DNA of 42,282 nucleotides from Nitrosomonas sp. (GTDB taxonomy: Bacteria > Pseudomonadota > Gammaproteobacteria > Burkholderiales > Nitrosomonadaceae), in the NCBI GenBank assembly GCA_021774195.1, contig JAJFJJ010000048.1, positions 1-42,282 on the forward strand. The letters are read 5' to 3'. Positions within the stretch are counted from its first letter, which is position 1, and each line of letters starts with the position of its first letter. The notes beneath the pieces are model-generated. The model was not told the origin of the DNA and did no database searches. It worked only from the letters and a program-made list of their open reading frames with translations. This document shows, in pieces, positions 10,078-19,004 of this stretch. The position numbers and the translations under genes were made by a program.

Positions 10078-10758
10078 ATGTCTGAATATCCTCATCCTAT
10101 CATCGCTCGTGAAGGTTGGCCTTTTATTGCAATTGCGTTTGTGATGGCAATACTGGTTAATTATTTTGCAGGTTTTGTATGGGCAATATTTTTTTGGGTA
10201 ATTGCCGCTTTTGTGCTGCAATTTTTTCGTGATCCTGCACGTGAAATACCATCCGTTAAGAATGCCGTGCTATCACCGGCAGATGGTCGGATTGTTGCTG
10301 TCGAACAGATAGAAGATCCGTATTTAAAGCGGGACGCTATTAAGGTAAGCGTGTTTATGAATGTGTTCAATGTCCATTCAAACCGTAGTCCGATTGATGG
10401 AGATATTCGTGACAAATGGTATTTCCCAGGTAAGTTTATCAATGCGGATTTGCCTAAAGCATCATTAGAGAATGAGCGTAATGCGTTGTGGATCAGAGCG
10501 GATAATGGTGCTGATGTCACTTGTGTTCAAGTTGCTGGATTAATCGCCAAACGTATTCTTTGTCATGTCACTCCCGGTGAGCATCTTGCTCGTGGCCAAC
10601 GCTTTGGATTCATTCGTTTTGGTTCAAGAGTCGATGTTTATTTGCCTCTAGGTACTCAAGTTAATGTCAATATCGGTGATAAAGTGTCTGCGACATCGAC
10701 CGTTTTAGCTGAACTTAAAGAGCAAGAGCCGGTTAGTCCTGAATCAAATGATCAATGA
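10078..10758 (+). CDS. psd: phosphatidylserine decarboxylase (short pyruvoyl form)
   Basis: This enzyme makes phosphatidylethanolamine from phosphatidylserine at the membrane. The protein has one or two N-terminal membrane segments (about 15-50). It also has the conserved [13 protein letters not shown] and [16 protein letters not shown] blocks and the self-cleavage motif FGSR (in [15 protein letters not shown]), where the Ser becomes the pyruvoyl group. At 226 residues it is the short PSD-A type, sometimes annotated as archaetidylserine decarboxylase-like. It stands directly before pssA, which supplies its substrate. Confidence 0.93.
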   Translation: MSEYPHPIIAREGWPFIAIAFVMAILVNYFAGFVWAIFFWVIAAFVLQFFRDPAREIPSVKNAVLSPADGRIVAVEQIEDPYLKRDAIKVSVFMNVFNVHSNRSPIDGDIRDKWYFPGKFINADLPKASLENERNALWIRADNGADVTCVQVAGLIAKRILCHVTPGEHLARGQRFGFIRFGSRVDVYLPLGTQVNVNIGDKVSATSTVLAELKEQEPVSPESNDQ

Positions 10759-10856
10759 TCGAGCGCTTAAGCATAAATGCCTTTTTGTTGGTACTTTAGA
10801 TAGCAAAAAGCCAATCGCTATGCATGAATCAATGGGGTGTGAACCACTGTTAAAAT

Positions 10857-11630
10857 ATGTCTGACTCACAAACTGATCCTGTTCTAAAAACCCGTTTAAG
10901 AAGACGTGGCATTTATTTGTTGCCTAATCTGTTTACAACGGCAGCCTTGTTCTCTGGATTTTATGCCATTGTTCAAGCAATGAACGGTAATTTTGAGCAT
11001 GCAGCAATTGCGATTTTTATTGCTTTAGTGCTTGATGGATTGGATGGGCGTGTGGCACGGCTGACCCAGACTCAAAGTGAGTTTGGTGCTGAATATGACA
11101 GTATGTCTGATATGGTTTCTTTCGGTGTAGCACCTGCATTGATCGTGTATGAATGGGCATTGAAAGATATGAACCAGTGGGGTTGGATCGCCGCGTTTAT
11201 CTATTGTGCTTGTGCGGCATTACGGTTGGCGCGTTTTAATACTAATGTAGAGGTTATAGATAAACGGTATTTTCAGGGCCTACCCAGCCCTGCGGCGGCT
11301 GCGTTGATTGCTGGACTGGTCTGGGTAACAATAGATTTCCAGATTGATGGCACAGATATTAAGTGGCTGGTTTTGATCGTGACGTTATTTGCTGGACTCA
11401 CTATGGTGAGTAATATCCCATATTATAGTGGCAAAGAAATTAATTTGCGTCGTAGAGTACCGTTTGTGACAGTCTTGCTGTTAGTTTTATTCTTTTTTGT
11501 TTTAATACCCATTCATCCACCATTAATTTTATTTTGCCTATTTGCTTTATATGCTTTCTCGGGTTATTTCATCAAGTTATGGCGGTTTGGTAAGGGTAAG
11601 AAAAATATAGTTACGCCACCGAGTTCATAG
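10857..11630 (+). CDS. pssA: CDP-diacylglycerol--serine O-phosphatidyltransferase
   Basis: This integral membrane enzyme of the CDP-alcohol phosphatidyltransferase family makes phosphatidylserine. The active-site signature DGxxARx8Gx3Dx3D is complete in DGRVARLTQTQSEFGAEYDSMSD. Around it are several hydrophobic helices, ending in a very hydrophobic pair (FVTVLLLVLFFFVLI and LILFCLFALYAFSGYF). The 257-residue length fits the Bacillus-like PssA class rather than the phospholipase-D-like E. coli enzyme. It follows psd by 98 bases, and together they form the phosphatidylethanolamine branch. Confidence 0.94.
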   Translation: MSDSQTDPVLKTRLRRRGIYLLPNLFTTAALFSGFYAIVQAMNGNFEHAAIAIFIALVLDGLDGRVARLTQTQSEFGAEYDSMSDMVSFGVAPALIVYEWALKDMNQWGWIAAFIYCACAALRLARFNTNVEVIDKRYFQGLPSPAAAALIAGLVWVTIDFQIDGTDIKWLVLIVTLFAGLTMVSNIPYYSGKEINLRRRVPFVTVLLLVLFFFVLIPIHPPLILFCLFALYAFSGYFIKLWRFGKGKKNIVTPPSS

Positions 11631-11735
11631 TTTTTTTAATTAATGACTAGGCGGTTAATAGAAGTTCTCATTCATTGTAGAGAAGGTTTTCCTGGGAGAT
11701 AATCTATTTTTCTGCAGAAAAATGATTTAATCCTA

Positions 11736-11764
11736 TTGCACAAAAACGAAAAACTATTTATATT
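11736..11764 (+). promoter_or_regulatory. sigma-70 promoter for leuA leader
   Basis: TTGCAC (-35, 11736-11741) is followed by a 17-base spacer and TATATT (-10, 11759-11764). This is the best sigma-70 match in the 318-base pssA-leuA gap. Transcription would begin at about 11771-11773, at the first base of the ATG of the leader ORF. Confidence 0.6.
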
Positions 11765-11772
11765 TCACTCTT

Positions 11773-11859
11773 ATGTTAGTTACAAATCCAATCATTTTTT
11801 CATTCTATTCGTCGACTCCATTTAATCTGATGGCGTTTCTGCTGCGCCTTGCGCGCTGA
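11773..11859 (+). CDS. candidate leucine leader peptide upstream of leuA (leaderless)
   Basis: This 28-codon ORF lies 89 bases before leuA. It ends in FNLMAFLLRLAR-stop, with four Leu codons (CTG, CTG, CTG, CTT) among the last ten sense codons and another (TTA) at codon 2. A sigma-70-like promoter places the transcript start at or within two bases of its ATG. That would explain the absence of a ribosome binding site, making it a leaderless mRNA. A shorter version could start at 11830 (MAFLLRLAR). Leucine-rich leader peptides ahead of leuA are known attenuation devices in enterobacteria. A clear downstream terminator is not seen here. There is only an AU-rich 8-bp hairpin (TAAAATTC/GAATTTTA, 11889-11911) after a pyrimidine-rich stretch. 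Confidence 0.5.
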   Translation: MLVTNPIIFSFYSSTPFNLMAFLLRLAR

Positions 11860-11948
11860 TAAATTCCCCTCTTTTCTTTTCTTCGCACTAAAATTCTAAT
11901 TCTGAATTTTAATATCCATATAAATTTCTTCCTGAAGTGGAGAACAAA

Positions 11949-13481
11949 ATGCAAGATCACTTGATTATTTTTGATACCACCCTGCGTGATGGTGAACAAA
12001 GTCCGGGCGCATCCATGACAAAAGAGGAGAAAATCCGTATTGCATGGCAATTGGAGCGCATGGGGGTGGATGTAATAGAGGCAGGCTTTCCGGCGGCATC
12101 TAATGGGGACTTTGAAGCAGTTAAAGCGGTGGCTGATATCGTCAAGGGAAGTACTGTGTGTGGCCTCGCTCGTGCAATAGAATCTGATATTCATCGGACT
12201 GGAGAAGCACTGCGAGGTGCGGAATCGGCACGTATTCATACATTTATTGCGACATCGCCAATTCACATGAAAAAGAAATTGCGTATGTCGCCAGAACAGG
12301 TTATTACGCAAGCGGTAAAAGCGATAAAGTGGGCCTCGCAATATACGGATAATATTGAATTTTCTCCTGAAGATGCCGGTCGCTCTGAAATTGATTTCTT
12401 ATGTAAAATTCTAGAGGCAGTTGTTGAAGCCGGAGCTAAGACGCTAAATATTCCAGATACTGTTGGTTATACGATGCCTGAGCAATTTGGTAAGCTGATT
12501 GCTACGTTACGTGAGCGGATACCAAACTCCGATAAAGCAGTTTTTTCTGTCCACTGTCATAATGATTTGGGCTTGGCAGTCGCGAATTCTTTGAGTGCCG
12601 TCATGAATGGTGCGCGTCAAGTGGAATGTACCATTAATGGTCTGGGAGAGCGAGCCGGTAATGCATCGTTGGAAGAAATTGTTATGGCGGTTCGCACACG
12701 TCAGGATTTTTTCCCTTGTGATACAAGAATTGATGCCACGCATATCGTGCCGGCGAGTAAATTAGTTTCCGGAATCACGGGGTTCCCTGTGCAACCGAAT
12801 AAAGCGGTTGTGGGCGCTAATGCTTTTGCGCATGAATCCGGTATTCATCAAGATGGCGTGTTGAAGCACCGTGAGACTTATGAAATTATGCGTGCCGAGG
12901 ATGTGGGTTGGGGAGCAAACAAATTACTGTTAGGTAAGCATTCCGGGCGTAATGCGTTTAGGAGTCGTTTGCTGGAATTGGGCATTGAATTTGAATCAGA
13001 AGAGATGTTGAACAATACTTTTATGCGTTTTAAGGAGCTGGCGGATAAAAAACATGAGATTTTTGATGAAGATTTACATGCGTTGGTTTCAGATGAAGCT
13101 TTGGTATTGCAGGAACGTTACCGTTTGTTGTCACTTACCATACATTGCGAGACCGGAGAGATACCGTATGCACGCTTAATCATCTCGGATGATGGTAAGG
13201 AGTTGCAGGCGGAATCCGATGGCAGTGGGCCGGTGGATGCGACTTTTCGTGCGATTGAAAAGTTATTAAGTAGTGGTGCTGAGTTGCAACTGTTTTCGGT
13301 TAATAACATTACCAGCGGTACCGATTCGCAAGGTGAAGTAACTGTTCGTTTGCAGAATCGCGAACGTATTGTTAATGGGCATGGTGCAGATACTGACATC
13401 GTTGTGGCTTCAGCGAAAGCTTATTTGAGTGCATTGAATAAACTCAATTCCAAATTGGAGCGTGCACATCCGCAAGTATAA
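11949..13481 (+). CDS. leuA: 2-isopropylmalate synthase
   Basis: This is the first enzyme of the leucine branch, condensing acetyl-CoA with 2-oxoisovalerate. It has the HMGL-like TIM barrel with the N-terminal [16 protein letters not shown] signature, the metal-binding [13 protein letters not shown] region, and [19 protein letters not shown]. The C-terminal LeuA allosteric domain (roughly residues 390-510) binds leucine. I choose the ATG at 11949 (510 residues) over the track's GTG at 11937, because GTGGAG stands six bases before it. The long leader upstream, with a leucine-rich ORF, suggests regulation by leucine supply. Confidence 0.96.
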   Translation: MQDHLIIFDTTLRDGEQSPGASMTKEEKIRIAWQLERMGVDVIEAGFPAASNGDFEAVKAVADIVKGSTVCGLARAIESDIHRTGEALRGAESARIHTFIATSPIHMKKKLRMSPEQVITQAVKAIKWASQYTDNIEFSPEDAGRSEIDFLCKILEAVVEAGAKTLNIPDTVGYTMPEQFGKLIATLRERIPNSDKAVFSVHCHNDLGLAVANSLSAVMNGARQVECTINGLGERAGNASLEEIVMAVRTRQDFFPCDTRIDATHIVPASKLVSGITGFPVQPNKAVVGANAFAHESGIHQDGVLKHRETYEIMRAEDVGWGANKLLLGKHSGRNAFRSRLLELGIEFESEEMLNNTFMRFKELADKKHEIFDEDLHALVSDEALVLQERYRLLSLTIHCETGEIPYARLIISDDGKELQAESDGSGPVDATFRAIEKLLSSGAELQLFSVNNITSGTDSQGEVTVRLQNRERIVNGHGADTDIVVASAKAYLSALNKLNSKLERAHPQV

Positions 13482-13583
13482 TTCTGAACTCCTCAGTTGG
13501 TCGCTTTATTATCTTTGAAAAATTGCATGGCTATTGACGTTAATTGCTTTGAATTTGCTCATCTAATGGGTGATGCCGCTACG

Positions 13584-13715
13584 TGCCAGATTACACGGTT
13601 TTCTGGCAGCTTGACCGTGTTATTTCTCGTTGCAGGGAGCGGCCATACGCCTTTTCGCGCCTTGCCAAACGGCCAGAAAACTACACACTCTGGTTCGTTC
13701 AACTAAGGAGTTTAG
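13584..13715. repeat. structured repeat copy B ahead of tlpA-like gene
   Basis: The 58-base block 13658-13715 (CGCCTTGCC...TTCAACTAAGGAGTTTAG) matches copy A at 152-209 with the same spacing of its two end motifs. Upstream lie three mutually exclusive pairings: TGCCAGA/TCTGGCA (13584-13590 with 13602-13608), ACACGG/CCGTGT (13593-13598 with 13615-13620) and TTTTCTGGC/GCCAGAAAA (13599-13607 with 13672-13680). No credible gene occurs in 13482-13730. Confidence 0.4.
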
Positions 13716-13730
13716 GGAAATTATATTTTG

Positions 13731-14204
13731 ATGATTCGACGGCAATTAAAATTTGTACTCCTACTGGTTATGCTTCTATTGTGTGTCGAGGTAAAAGCAT
13801 TCCAGTTTCAAGATTCAACTGGAAAAATTCATACCTTGTCCGAGTACAAAGGACAGTGGGTTATCGTGAATTTCTGGGCGACCTGGTGTGCGCCTTGTTT
13901 GAAGGAGATTCCGGACTTAATTGCACTCCACGAGAGCCGTCAGGATGTGATGGTTATCGGTATAGCGATGGAGTTTACTGATTCTAAAGTAGTGATGGAG
14001 TTTGTTGAGGCAATGTCGATTACCTATCCGACGGTATTAGGGAATAGACAGATTGCTTCACAGTTGGATGAAATATCCATGTTGCCTAGTACCTATTTTT
14101 TTGACCCGGAGGGAAACCCTGCCGCTCGACAGTTGGGACTAGTGACACGTGAAGAGATTGAATCGTTTATTGCGTCAAGGTCTCAAGTTAAGAGGCTTGA
14201 TTAG
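13731..14204 (+). CDS. TlpA-like thioredoxin-fold protein, periplasmic
   Basis: This protein has an N-terminal signal peptide (MIRRQLKFVLLLVMLLLCVEVKA) followed by a thioredoxin-like fold with the active site WATWCAPC (Cys53, Cys56) and the cis-proline loop MLPSTYFF. Such ResA/TlpA proteins reduce disulfides outside the cytoplasmic membrane, often of apocytochrome c or copper-site proteins. The specific partner is unknown. I chose the ATG at 13731 rather than the TTG at 13728. The nearest purine-rich site is AGGG about 13 bases upstream. It stands alone, followed by the convergent transglycosylase gene. Confidence 0.88.
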   Translation: MIRRQLKFVLLLVMLLLCVEVKAFQFQDSTGKIHTLSEYKGQWVIVNFWATWCAPCLKEIPDLIALHESRQDVMVIGIAMEFTDSKVVMEFVEAMSITYPTVLGNRQIASQLDEISMLPSTYFFDPEGNPAARQLGLVTREEIESFIASRSQVKRLD

Positions 14205-14286
14205 CCTTAACTAAAAATACTTAGTTGGATTGTAATGTTGTTTCATGGACTGGGCTTATTATTGCAGTAGACTTAGGAATCTAGGT

Positions 14287-14883
14287 TTAAGTATTATTTT
14301 CCGGATAATACCAAGTACTACGCCATTTATTTAATACCAATTGCGGGTATCGTGCTTGTCCAAGGCTACCATTATATCGTCCAAGCGCACGAAAATAATT
14401 GCCCTTTTCTTTGTTAAGATAGTGTCGTAGGATCATGCAACCGTAACGTAAATTTACGCGCAAGTGAAATAGGTTATGGTCATTTTGGCCAATGGTATCG
14501 ACCCAGAAGGGCATGACTTGCATATAACCGCGTGCACCGGCACTGGATACTGCATATTTATTGAAGTTACTTTCTACTTGAATGATACTTAGAACCAATT
14601 GTGGGTCTAAACCGGCGCGGGTGGCTTCATAATAAACCGTACGTAAAAATTTTTCTCTTTCTTCTTGTTTAGGAACAAACTTTTCCAGTCGTCGACTCAT
14701 AGTTGAAAGCCAAAGATTATTGGTCGCTACCTTGGTAAACTCATGATCAGAGATTGCCGCATCACTGATGTTATGGTGAATAACGGTTTGTGTACTGGCA
14801 GCTAGTAATTCGTAACGCGGATTATTTGCTTGCGCGATTGATGAGCATGCCAGAAATAGTATTAGGCCGATTAGCTTGTACAT
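14287..14883 (-). CDS. lytic transglycosylase, SLT domain
   Basis: This 198-residue exported protein has a signal peptide ([19 protein letters not shown]) and a C-terminal SLT/goose-lysozyme-like domain from about residue 90. The catalytic Glu104 lies in [14 protein letters not shown], followed by [12 protein letters not shown] and the [14 protein letters not shown] block. It would cleave peptidoglycan glycan strands in the periplasm. Its start overlaps the end of proS by 13 bases, so the two are co-transcribed and probably translationally coupled. Confidence 0.9.
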   Translation of the reverse strand: MYKLIGLILFLACSSIAQANNPRYELLAASTQTVIHHNISDAAISDHEFTKVATNNLWLSTMSRRLEKFVPKQEEREKFLRTVYYEATRAGLDPQLVLSIIQVESNFNKYAVSSAGARGYMQVMPFWVDTIGQNDHNLFHLRVNLRYGCMILRHYLNKEKGNYFRALGRYNGSLGQARYPQLVLNKWRSTWYYPENNT

Positions 14884-16592
14884 ATCTTATTGGTTACAAA
14901 TGAAATGATTTCGTCTACAGGTATCGCCTGTGATGTTTCATCCGTACGAGCTCGGTATTCAACATTTGATTCTTTCAGTCCGCGTTCGCCGACTACAATT
15001 CGATGGGGTATGCCGATGAGTTCCATATCGGCAAACATAACGCCTGGACGCTCATTACGGTCGTCCAGAAGGACTTCAATGCCAGCTTCTGAGAATTGCT
15101 GGTATAGTTTCTCCGCAATAGTTTTTACCAGTTCACTTTTATGCATACCGATGGGTACGATGACTAATTGAAACGGTGCGATGGCTAATGGAAAAATAAT
15201 ACCATGCTGATCATGATTCTGCTCGATGGCGGCCGCGACGATGCGAGAAATGCCGATACCGTAGCAACCCATTTCCATGTTTTGTGTTTTGCCGGATTCG
15301 TCCAGATAGGTTGCTTTCATGGTTTCAGAGTATTTGGTACGTAACTGAAAAATATGCCCAACTTCAATGCCCCGACAGATTTCAAGCTCACCTTGACCGT
15401 CAGGTGATAAGTCGCCAGCAATAACATTGCGCATATCAAAGACATGATCGGGAAGCTTAAAATCACGCCCAAAATTAACATTCGTGAGATGAAAACCTTC
15501 TTCATTTGCGCCACAAGTAAAATCACTCATTCCCATAACCGCTTGATCGACAACAACACAGGTATTCAAACCAACAGGGCCAATATAGCCAGGTAAGGTT
15601 CCAGTTTCTTGTAGGATAATTGCTTCATTCGCTAATTGAAATTCAGATAAGAAAGGTATTTTCCTGACTTTTAATTCATTAAGCTGATGATCGCCACGTA
15701 TTAATAGTAAATAAAACTGGTCATTAGCGGTGACGGCTAGTGTTTTGATTGTTTGTTGGAGCGGAATATTAAGAAATTCCGCGACATCAGCACAAGTTTT
15801 TTTGTCCGGCGTGGCAATTTTTTGCATTTCTGTCGTTGGCTCATCAGGCCCTTTTTGTGGTACTTGTGCGGTGGCGAGTTCTATATTGGCAGCGTAATCG
15901 GAGTTTGGACAAAATACAATGGCATCTTCACCGGAGTCCGCAAGAACATGAAATTCATGTGAGCCACTGCCGCCGATTGCACCTGGGTCAGCCGAGACGG
16001 CACGAAATTCTAAGCCAATTCGGGTAAAAATCTGGTGATAGGTTTTGTGCATCAACTGGTATGTTTCTTGCAAGCTCGATTCGTTGGTATGAAATGAATA
16101 GGCGTCCTTCATCATAAATTCGCGTGCACGCATGACACCAAAACGGGGTCTTATTTCATCGCGGAATTTAGTTTGAATTTGATAAAAATTGAGTGGTAAT
16201 TGACGGTAACTGTTAATTTCGCGTCGTGCGATATCAGTGATGATTTCTTCATGGGTTGGCCCAAAACAAAAATCATTTTCATGTCGATCTTTTATTTTTA
16301 ACATTTGTGGACCAAAGACATCCCATCGCCCCGTTTCCTGCCAAAGCTCGGCGGGATGAATTGCTGGCATCAGTAATTCGATTGCACCGCTATTGTTCAT
16401 TTCTTCACGTACGATGTTTTCTATTTTTCGTAACACGCGCAATCCCAAAGGCATCCAGGTATACAAACCGCTGCCAAGACGCTTAATTAAGCCAGCACGA
16501 ATCATTAGTTGATGGCTGATTAGTTCTGCTTCGGCAGGCGCTTCTTTTTGTGTCGAAATAAAAAATTGCGAGACGTGCATGTTTGAATCCAT
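14871..16592 (-). CDS. proS: prolyl-tRNA synthetase
   Basis: This class II aminoacyl-tRNA synthetase charges tRNA-Pro. Motif 2 and 3 regions are clear ([26 protein letters not shown] and [17 protein letters not shown]). A YbaK-like editing insertion occupies roughly residues 225-400 ([18 protein letters not shown]...), as in bacterial-type ProRS, which clears mischarged alanyl-tRNA-Pro. The C-terminal anticodon-binding domain follows ([14 protein letters not shown]...). The 573 residues are normal for the family. It shares a transcript with the downstream lytic transglycosylase. Confidence 0.97.
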   Translation of the reverse strand: MDSNMHVSQFFISTQKEAPAEAELISHQLMIRAGLIKRLGSGLYTWMPLGLRVLRKIENIVREEMNNSGAIELLMPAIHPAELWQETGRWDVFGPQMLKIKDRHENDFCFGPTHEEIITDIARREINSYRQLPLNFYQIQTKFRDEIRPRFGVMRAREFMMKDAYSFHTNESSLQETYQLMHKTYHQIFTRIGLEFRAVSADPGAIGGSGSHEFHVLADSGEDAIVFCPNSDYAANIELATAQVPQKGPDEPTTEMQKIATPDKKTCADVAEFLNIPLQQTIKTLAVTANDQFYLLLIRGDHQLNELKVRKIPFLSEFQLANEAIILQETGTLPGYIGPVGLNTCVVVDQAVMGMSDFTCGANEEGFHLTNVNFGRDFKLPDHVFDMRNVIAGDLSPDGQGELEICRGIEVGHIFQLRTKYSETMKATYLDESGKTQNMEMGCYGIGISRIVAAAIEQNHDQHGIIFPLAIAPFQLVIVPIGMHKSELVKTIAEKLYQQFSEAGIEVLLDDRNERPGVMFADMELIGIPHRIVVGERGLKESNVEYRARTDETSQAIPVDEIISFVTNKICTS

Positions 16593-16794
16593 TATGATAA
16601 AAGTTGAAGTTGTCGCAATTCTACCTTGAAATACTAGGCTGAGTATGGTTAAGTCGGGTTTTCATACGCGCTCAAGTTGGCTAGAATAACTGAAAATTAA
16701 GTGACAAAATGATCTTTTGTTTTATGATCACTTTCAATATAAAGTAAAGTATGAAAAAATCCACACTATTTGATGGGTCATATGGGTAATTCAC

Positions 16795-17328
16795 ATGATT
16801 GACCGAAATGGATATCGTCCCAACGTTGGCATTATCTTGTTGAACGCAAAGAATGAGGTTTTTTGGGGGAAACGGATAAGACAAAATTCTTGGCAATTTC
16901 CCCAAGGCGGCATAAAAGCGGGCGAAAGCCCTGAGCAAGCGATGTATCGGGAATTGACTGAAGAGGTTGGTTTGCGTCCGAATCATGTTGAAATTGTTGG
17001 ACGTACCCGAGATTGGTTAAGATATGAAGTGCCAGATCGTTGGATAAGACGAGAGTGGCGTGGTAATTACAAAGGACAAAAACAAATCTGGTATTTGTTG
17101 CGTTTAGTAGGGCGGGATAGTGATGTGTCACTTCGGACCAGTGAACATCCGGAATTTGATGCTTGGCGTTGGAATCAATACTGGATTGAATTGGATTCTG
17201 TGGTTGAGTTTAAACGTAAAGTTTATAAGCAGGCACTCACGGAGTTGTCCCGTCTAATTAAAACGAAGCCAAGGCAACAGCAGGCTATGAGAGAAGAAGA
17301 AAAGCCCCGGAAGTTTGGCGTTAAATAG
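16795..17328 (+). CDS. rppH: RNA pyrophosphohydrolase (Nudix)
   Basis: RppH removes pyrophosphate from the 5' end of mRNAs to start decay by RNase E. The Nudix box is complete in [23 protein letters not shown], preceded by [17 protein letters not shown] and WQFPQGG, both typical of RppH orthologues. At 177 residues it matches the family, with a basic C-terminal tail. It is divergent from proS. The 200-base gap between them holds a nested dyad (AAGTGA...TCACTT around ACAAAA-TGATC-TTTTGT, 16699-16733). Confidence 0.95.
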   Translation: MIDRNGYRPNVGIILLNAKNEVFWGKRIRQNSWQFPQGGIKAGESPEQAMYRELTEEVGLRPNHVEIVGRTRDWLRYEVPDRWIRREWRGNYKGQKQIWYLLRLVGRDSDVSLRTSEHPEFDAWRWNQYWIELDSVVEFKRKVYKQALTELSRLIKTKPRQQQAMREEEKPRKFGVK

Positions 17329-17458
17329 AATAGTTGATTTATTTTGTCGCTGAGTGTTGCAAGGTTACTTAAACGGACTCAGTAGAACGATGAGGACATC
17401 GATGATGTTCCTTTGATTTATTAGATTCCCATTTTATGGGTGTTTCATCAGGCGTAAT

Positions 17459-17484
17459 CGGCTGCGCCATCACAGCCGTTTTTT
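17459..17484 (+). terminator. terminator-like hairpin just ahead of the peroxidase ribosome site
   Basis: CGGCTG and CAGCCG form a stem with an 8-base loop, followed directly by six T residues. The ribosome site AGGGAG of the peroxidase gene begins one base later. The hairpin may simply end rppH, or it may act as an attenuator in the peroxidase leader. A competing pairing, GGCG (17451-17454) with CGCC (17465-17468), would break it. Confidence 0.65.
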
Positions 17485-17497
17485 AGGGAGAATACCA

Positions 17498-18490
17498 ATG
17501 ATGATACGTACACTGGTTGCGTCATTGCTATCGATTGGCGTGCTTGTCACTTCGATCAATGTATCAGCCAATGAGCCTATCCAGCCAATTAAAGCTGTAA
17601 AGCCAAAAAATCCTGATATGGTTGAGTTAGGTAAAATGCTGTTTTTTGACCCACGTCTGTCAAAATCAGGTTTTATCTCATGTAATTCCTGTCATAACCT
17701 TAGTATGGGTGGTACAGACAATATCCCAACTTCTATTGGCCATGCATGGCAACAAGGCCCAATTAATGCGCCAACTGTATTGAATGCAGGCATGAATTTG
17801 GCGCAATTTTGGGATGGTCGAGCCAAAGATTTAAAAGAACAAGCGGGTGGCCCTATTGCTAACCCTGGAGAAATGGCTTCAACCCATAAAGTAGCTGTCG
17901 ATGTTTTGAATTCTATGCCTCAATATCGCGCTCATTTTGAGAAAGCATTTGGATCAGAAGGGGTTAATATTGATCGTGTGACGACTGCAATTGCTGCTTT
18001 TGAAGAAACATTAGTAACACCTGGTTCTCGTTTTGATAAATGGCTTGAAGGTGATAAAAAAGCATTGAATAAGCAAGAGTTGGATGGCTATAATTTATTC
18101 AAGAGTTCAGGTTGCGCCGGGTGTCATAATGGACCGGCTGTTGGTGGTGCGCTTTATCAGAAATTTGGTGTTCATCATCCGTATGAGACCGAAAGTACAG
18201 CAGAAGGCCGCAAGGGGGTCACTGGTAAAGATACTGATCTTCATGTATTTAAAGTGCCAACTTTGCGTAACATTGAGTTGACCTATCCGTATTTCCATGA
18301 TGGTGCGGTTGATACCTTGGAAGAGGCTGTTAAAGTAATGGGTAAGGTGCAGTTAGATCGTGATTTCAATAAAAATGAAATTGATAGTCTTGTCGCATTC
18401 TTGAAAACACTGACTGGTGATCAACCGGACATTAAAATGCCGATCATGCCGCCATCCAATAATGATACGCCAAGACCTCAACCATTCTAA
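17498..18490 (+). CDS. di-heme cytochrome c peroxidase
   Basis: This exported enzyme reduces hydrogen peroxide to water with electrons from cytochrome c. It has a signal peptide (through about residue 24, INVSANEP), two c-type heme sites CNSCH (62-66) and CAGCH (207-211), and the conserved FFDPRLSKSG, NAPTVLNAG and VPTLRNIELTYPYFHDG blocks of the CcpA/MauG family. The start ATG at 17498 has AGGGAG seven bases upstream. A proline-rich C-terminal tail follows the fold. A characterised Nitrosomonas europaea homologue is active without prior reduction. Whether this one shares that property is not visible from sequence. Confidence 0.93.
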   Translation: MMIRTLVASLLSIGVLVTSINVSANEPIQPIKAVKPKNPDMVELGKMLFFDPRLSKSGFISCNSCHNLSMGGTDNIPTSIGHAWQQGPINAPTVLNAGMNLAQFWDGRAKDLKEQAGGPIANPGEMASTHKVAVDVLNSMPQYRAHFEKAFGSEGVNIDRVTTAIAAFEETLVTPGSRFDKWLEGDKKALNKQELDGYNLFKSSGCAGCHNGPAVGGALYQKFGVHHPYETESTAEGRKGVTGKDTDLHVFKVPTLRNIELTYPYFHDGAVDTLEEAVKVMGKVQLDRDFNKNEIDSLVAFLKTLTGDQPDIKMPIMPPSNNDTPRPQPF

Positions 18491-18550
18491 ATTTGATTTT
18501 GGTTAGTGGTTGATAATGAACATGTGTTTTTTATAAGAAAATACATTCTT

Positions 18551-18590
18551 TTCACCCAAGCCATTCAAATGGCTTGGGTGAATTTGTTTT
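18551..18590 (+). terminator. Rho-independent terminator after peroxidase gene
   Basis: TTCACCCAAGCCATT pairs with AATGGCTTGGGTGAA in a long perfect stem with a tiny loop, followed by TTTGTTTT. It separates the peroxidase gene from hfq. Confidence 0.9.
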
Positions 18591-18758
18591 AAGATGAACG
18601 CTTGCTTTTAATGATTGTCAGAGCATGATTACCATTAAGGTAATTGAAAGACCTTTTATTAGCTGAATTTTAATTTATTACCAGCAAAAGTAGATTTGCA
18701 TTGGAAAATAAAGTACAGTCACCATTCCTATAACCAATAATTAGAATAGGGAGATACC

Positions 18759-19004
18759 ATGGGCACCAAGGGGCAGTTACTGCAAGATCCATTCCTAAAT
18801 ATACTGCGTAAGGAACATATACCGGTCTCTATCTATTTAGTTAATGGTATTAAGTTGCAAGGACAAATAGATTCTTTTGATCAATATGTTGTACTACTGA
18901 AGAATTCTGTTACACAAATGGTCTATAAACATGCAATTTCAACGGTTGTGCCAGCAAGAGCAGTGAGTATTCCTATTGAAACGACAGAGGTGCGTGAAAC
19001 TTAA
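18759..19004 (+). CDS. hfq: RNA-binding protein Hfq
   Basis: Hfq is a hexameric Sm-like ring protein that helps small RNAs pair with mRNAs. The 81-residue protein shows the Sm1 motif ([33 protein letters not shown]) and the Sm2 motif with YKHAIST. The start is set by AGGGAG seven bases upstream. The C-terminal tail is short. Its TAA overlaps the hflX start (TAATG), so translation is coupled. The promoter was not identified with confidence in the 170 bases after the upstream terminator. Confidence 0.98.
   Translation: MGTKGQLLQDPFLNILRKEHIPVSIYLVNGIKLQGQIDSFDQYVVLLKNSVTQMVYKHAISTVVPARAVSIPIETTEVRET

Noticed and set aside
11706-11723. Palindrome ATTTTTCTGCAGAAAAAT after pssA
   Set aside because: It could be a weak terminator for pssA, but it lies 75 bases after the stop and lacks a GC-rich stem and a T run. 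It is too uncertain to list.
11805-12341. 178-codon minus-strand ORF across the leuA leader and 5' end
   Set aside because: It overlaps the unmistakable leuA frame, has no ribosome site, and its composition (many Arg, Cys and His) is typical of a shadow frame.
13583-13981. 132-codon plus-strand ORF overlapping the start of the TlpA-like gene
   Set aside because: It runs through the repeat and the wrong frame of the thioredoxin gene, and has no recognisable protein features.
17413-17426. TTGATTTATTAGAT as an FNR box for the peroxidase gene
   Set aside because: Only the left half matches TTGAT-N4-ATCAA. The right half does not.
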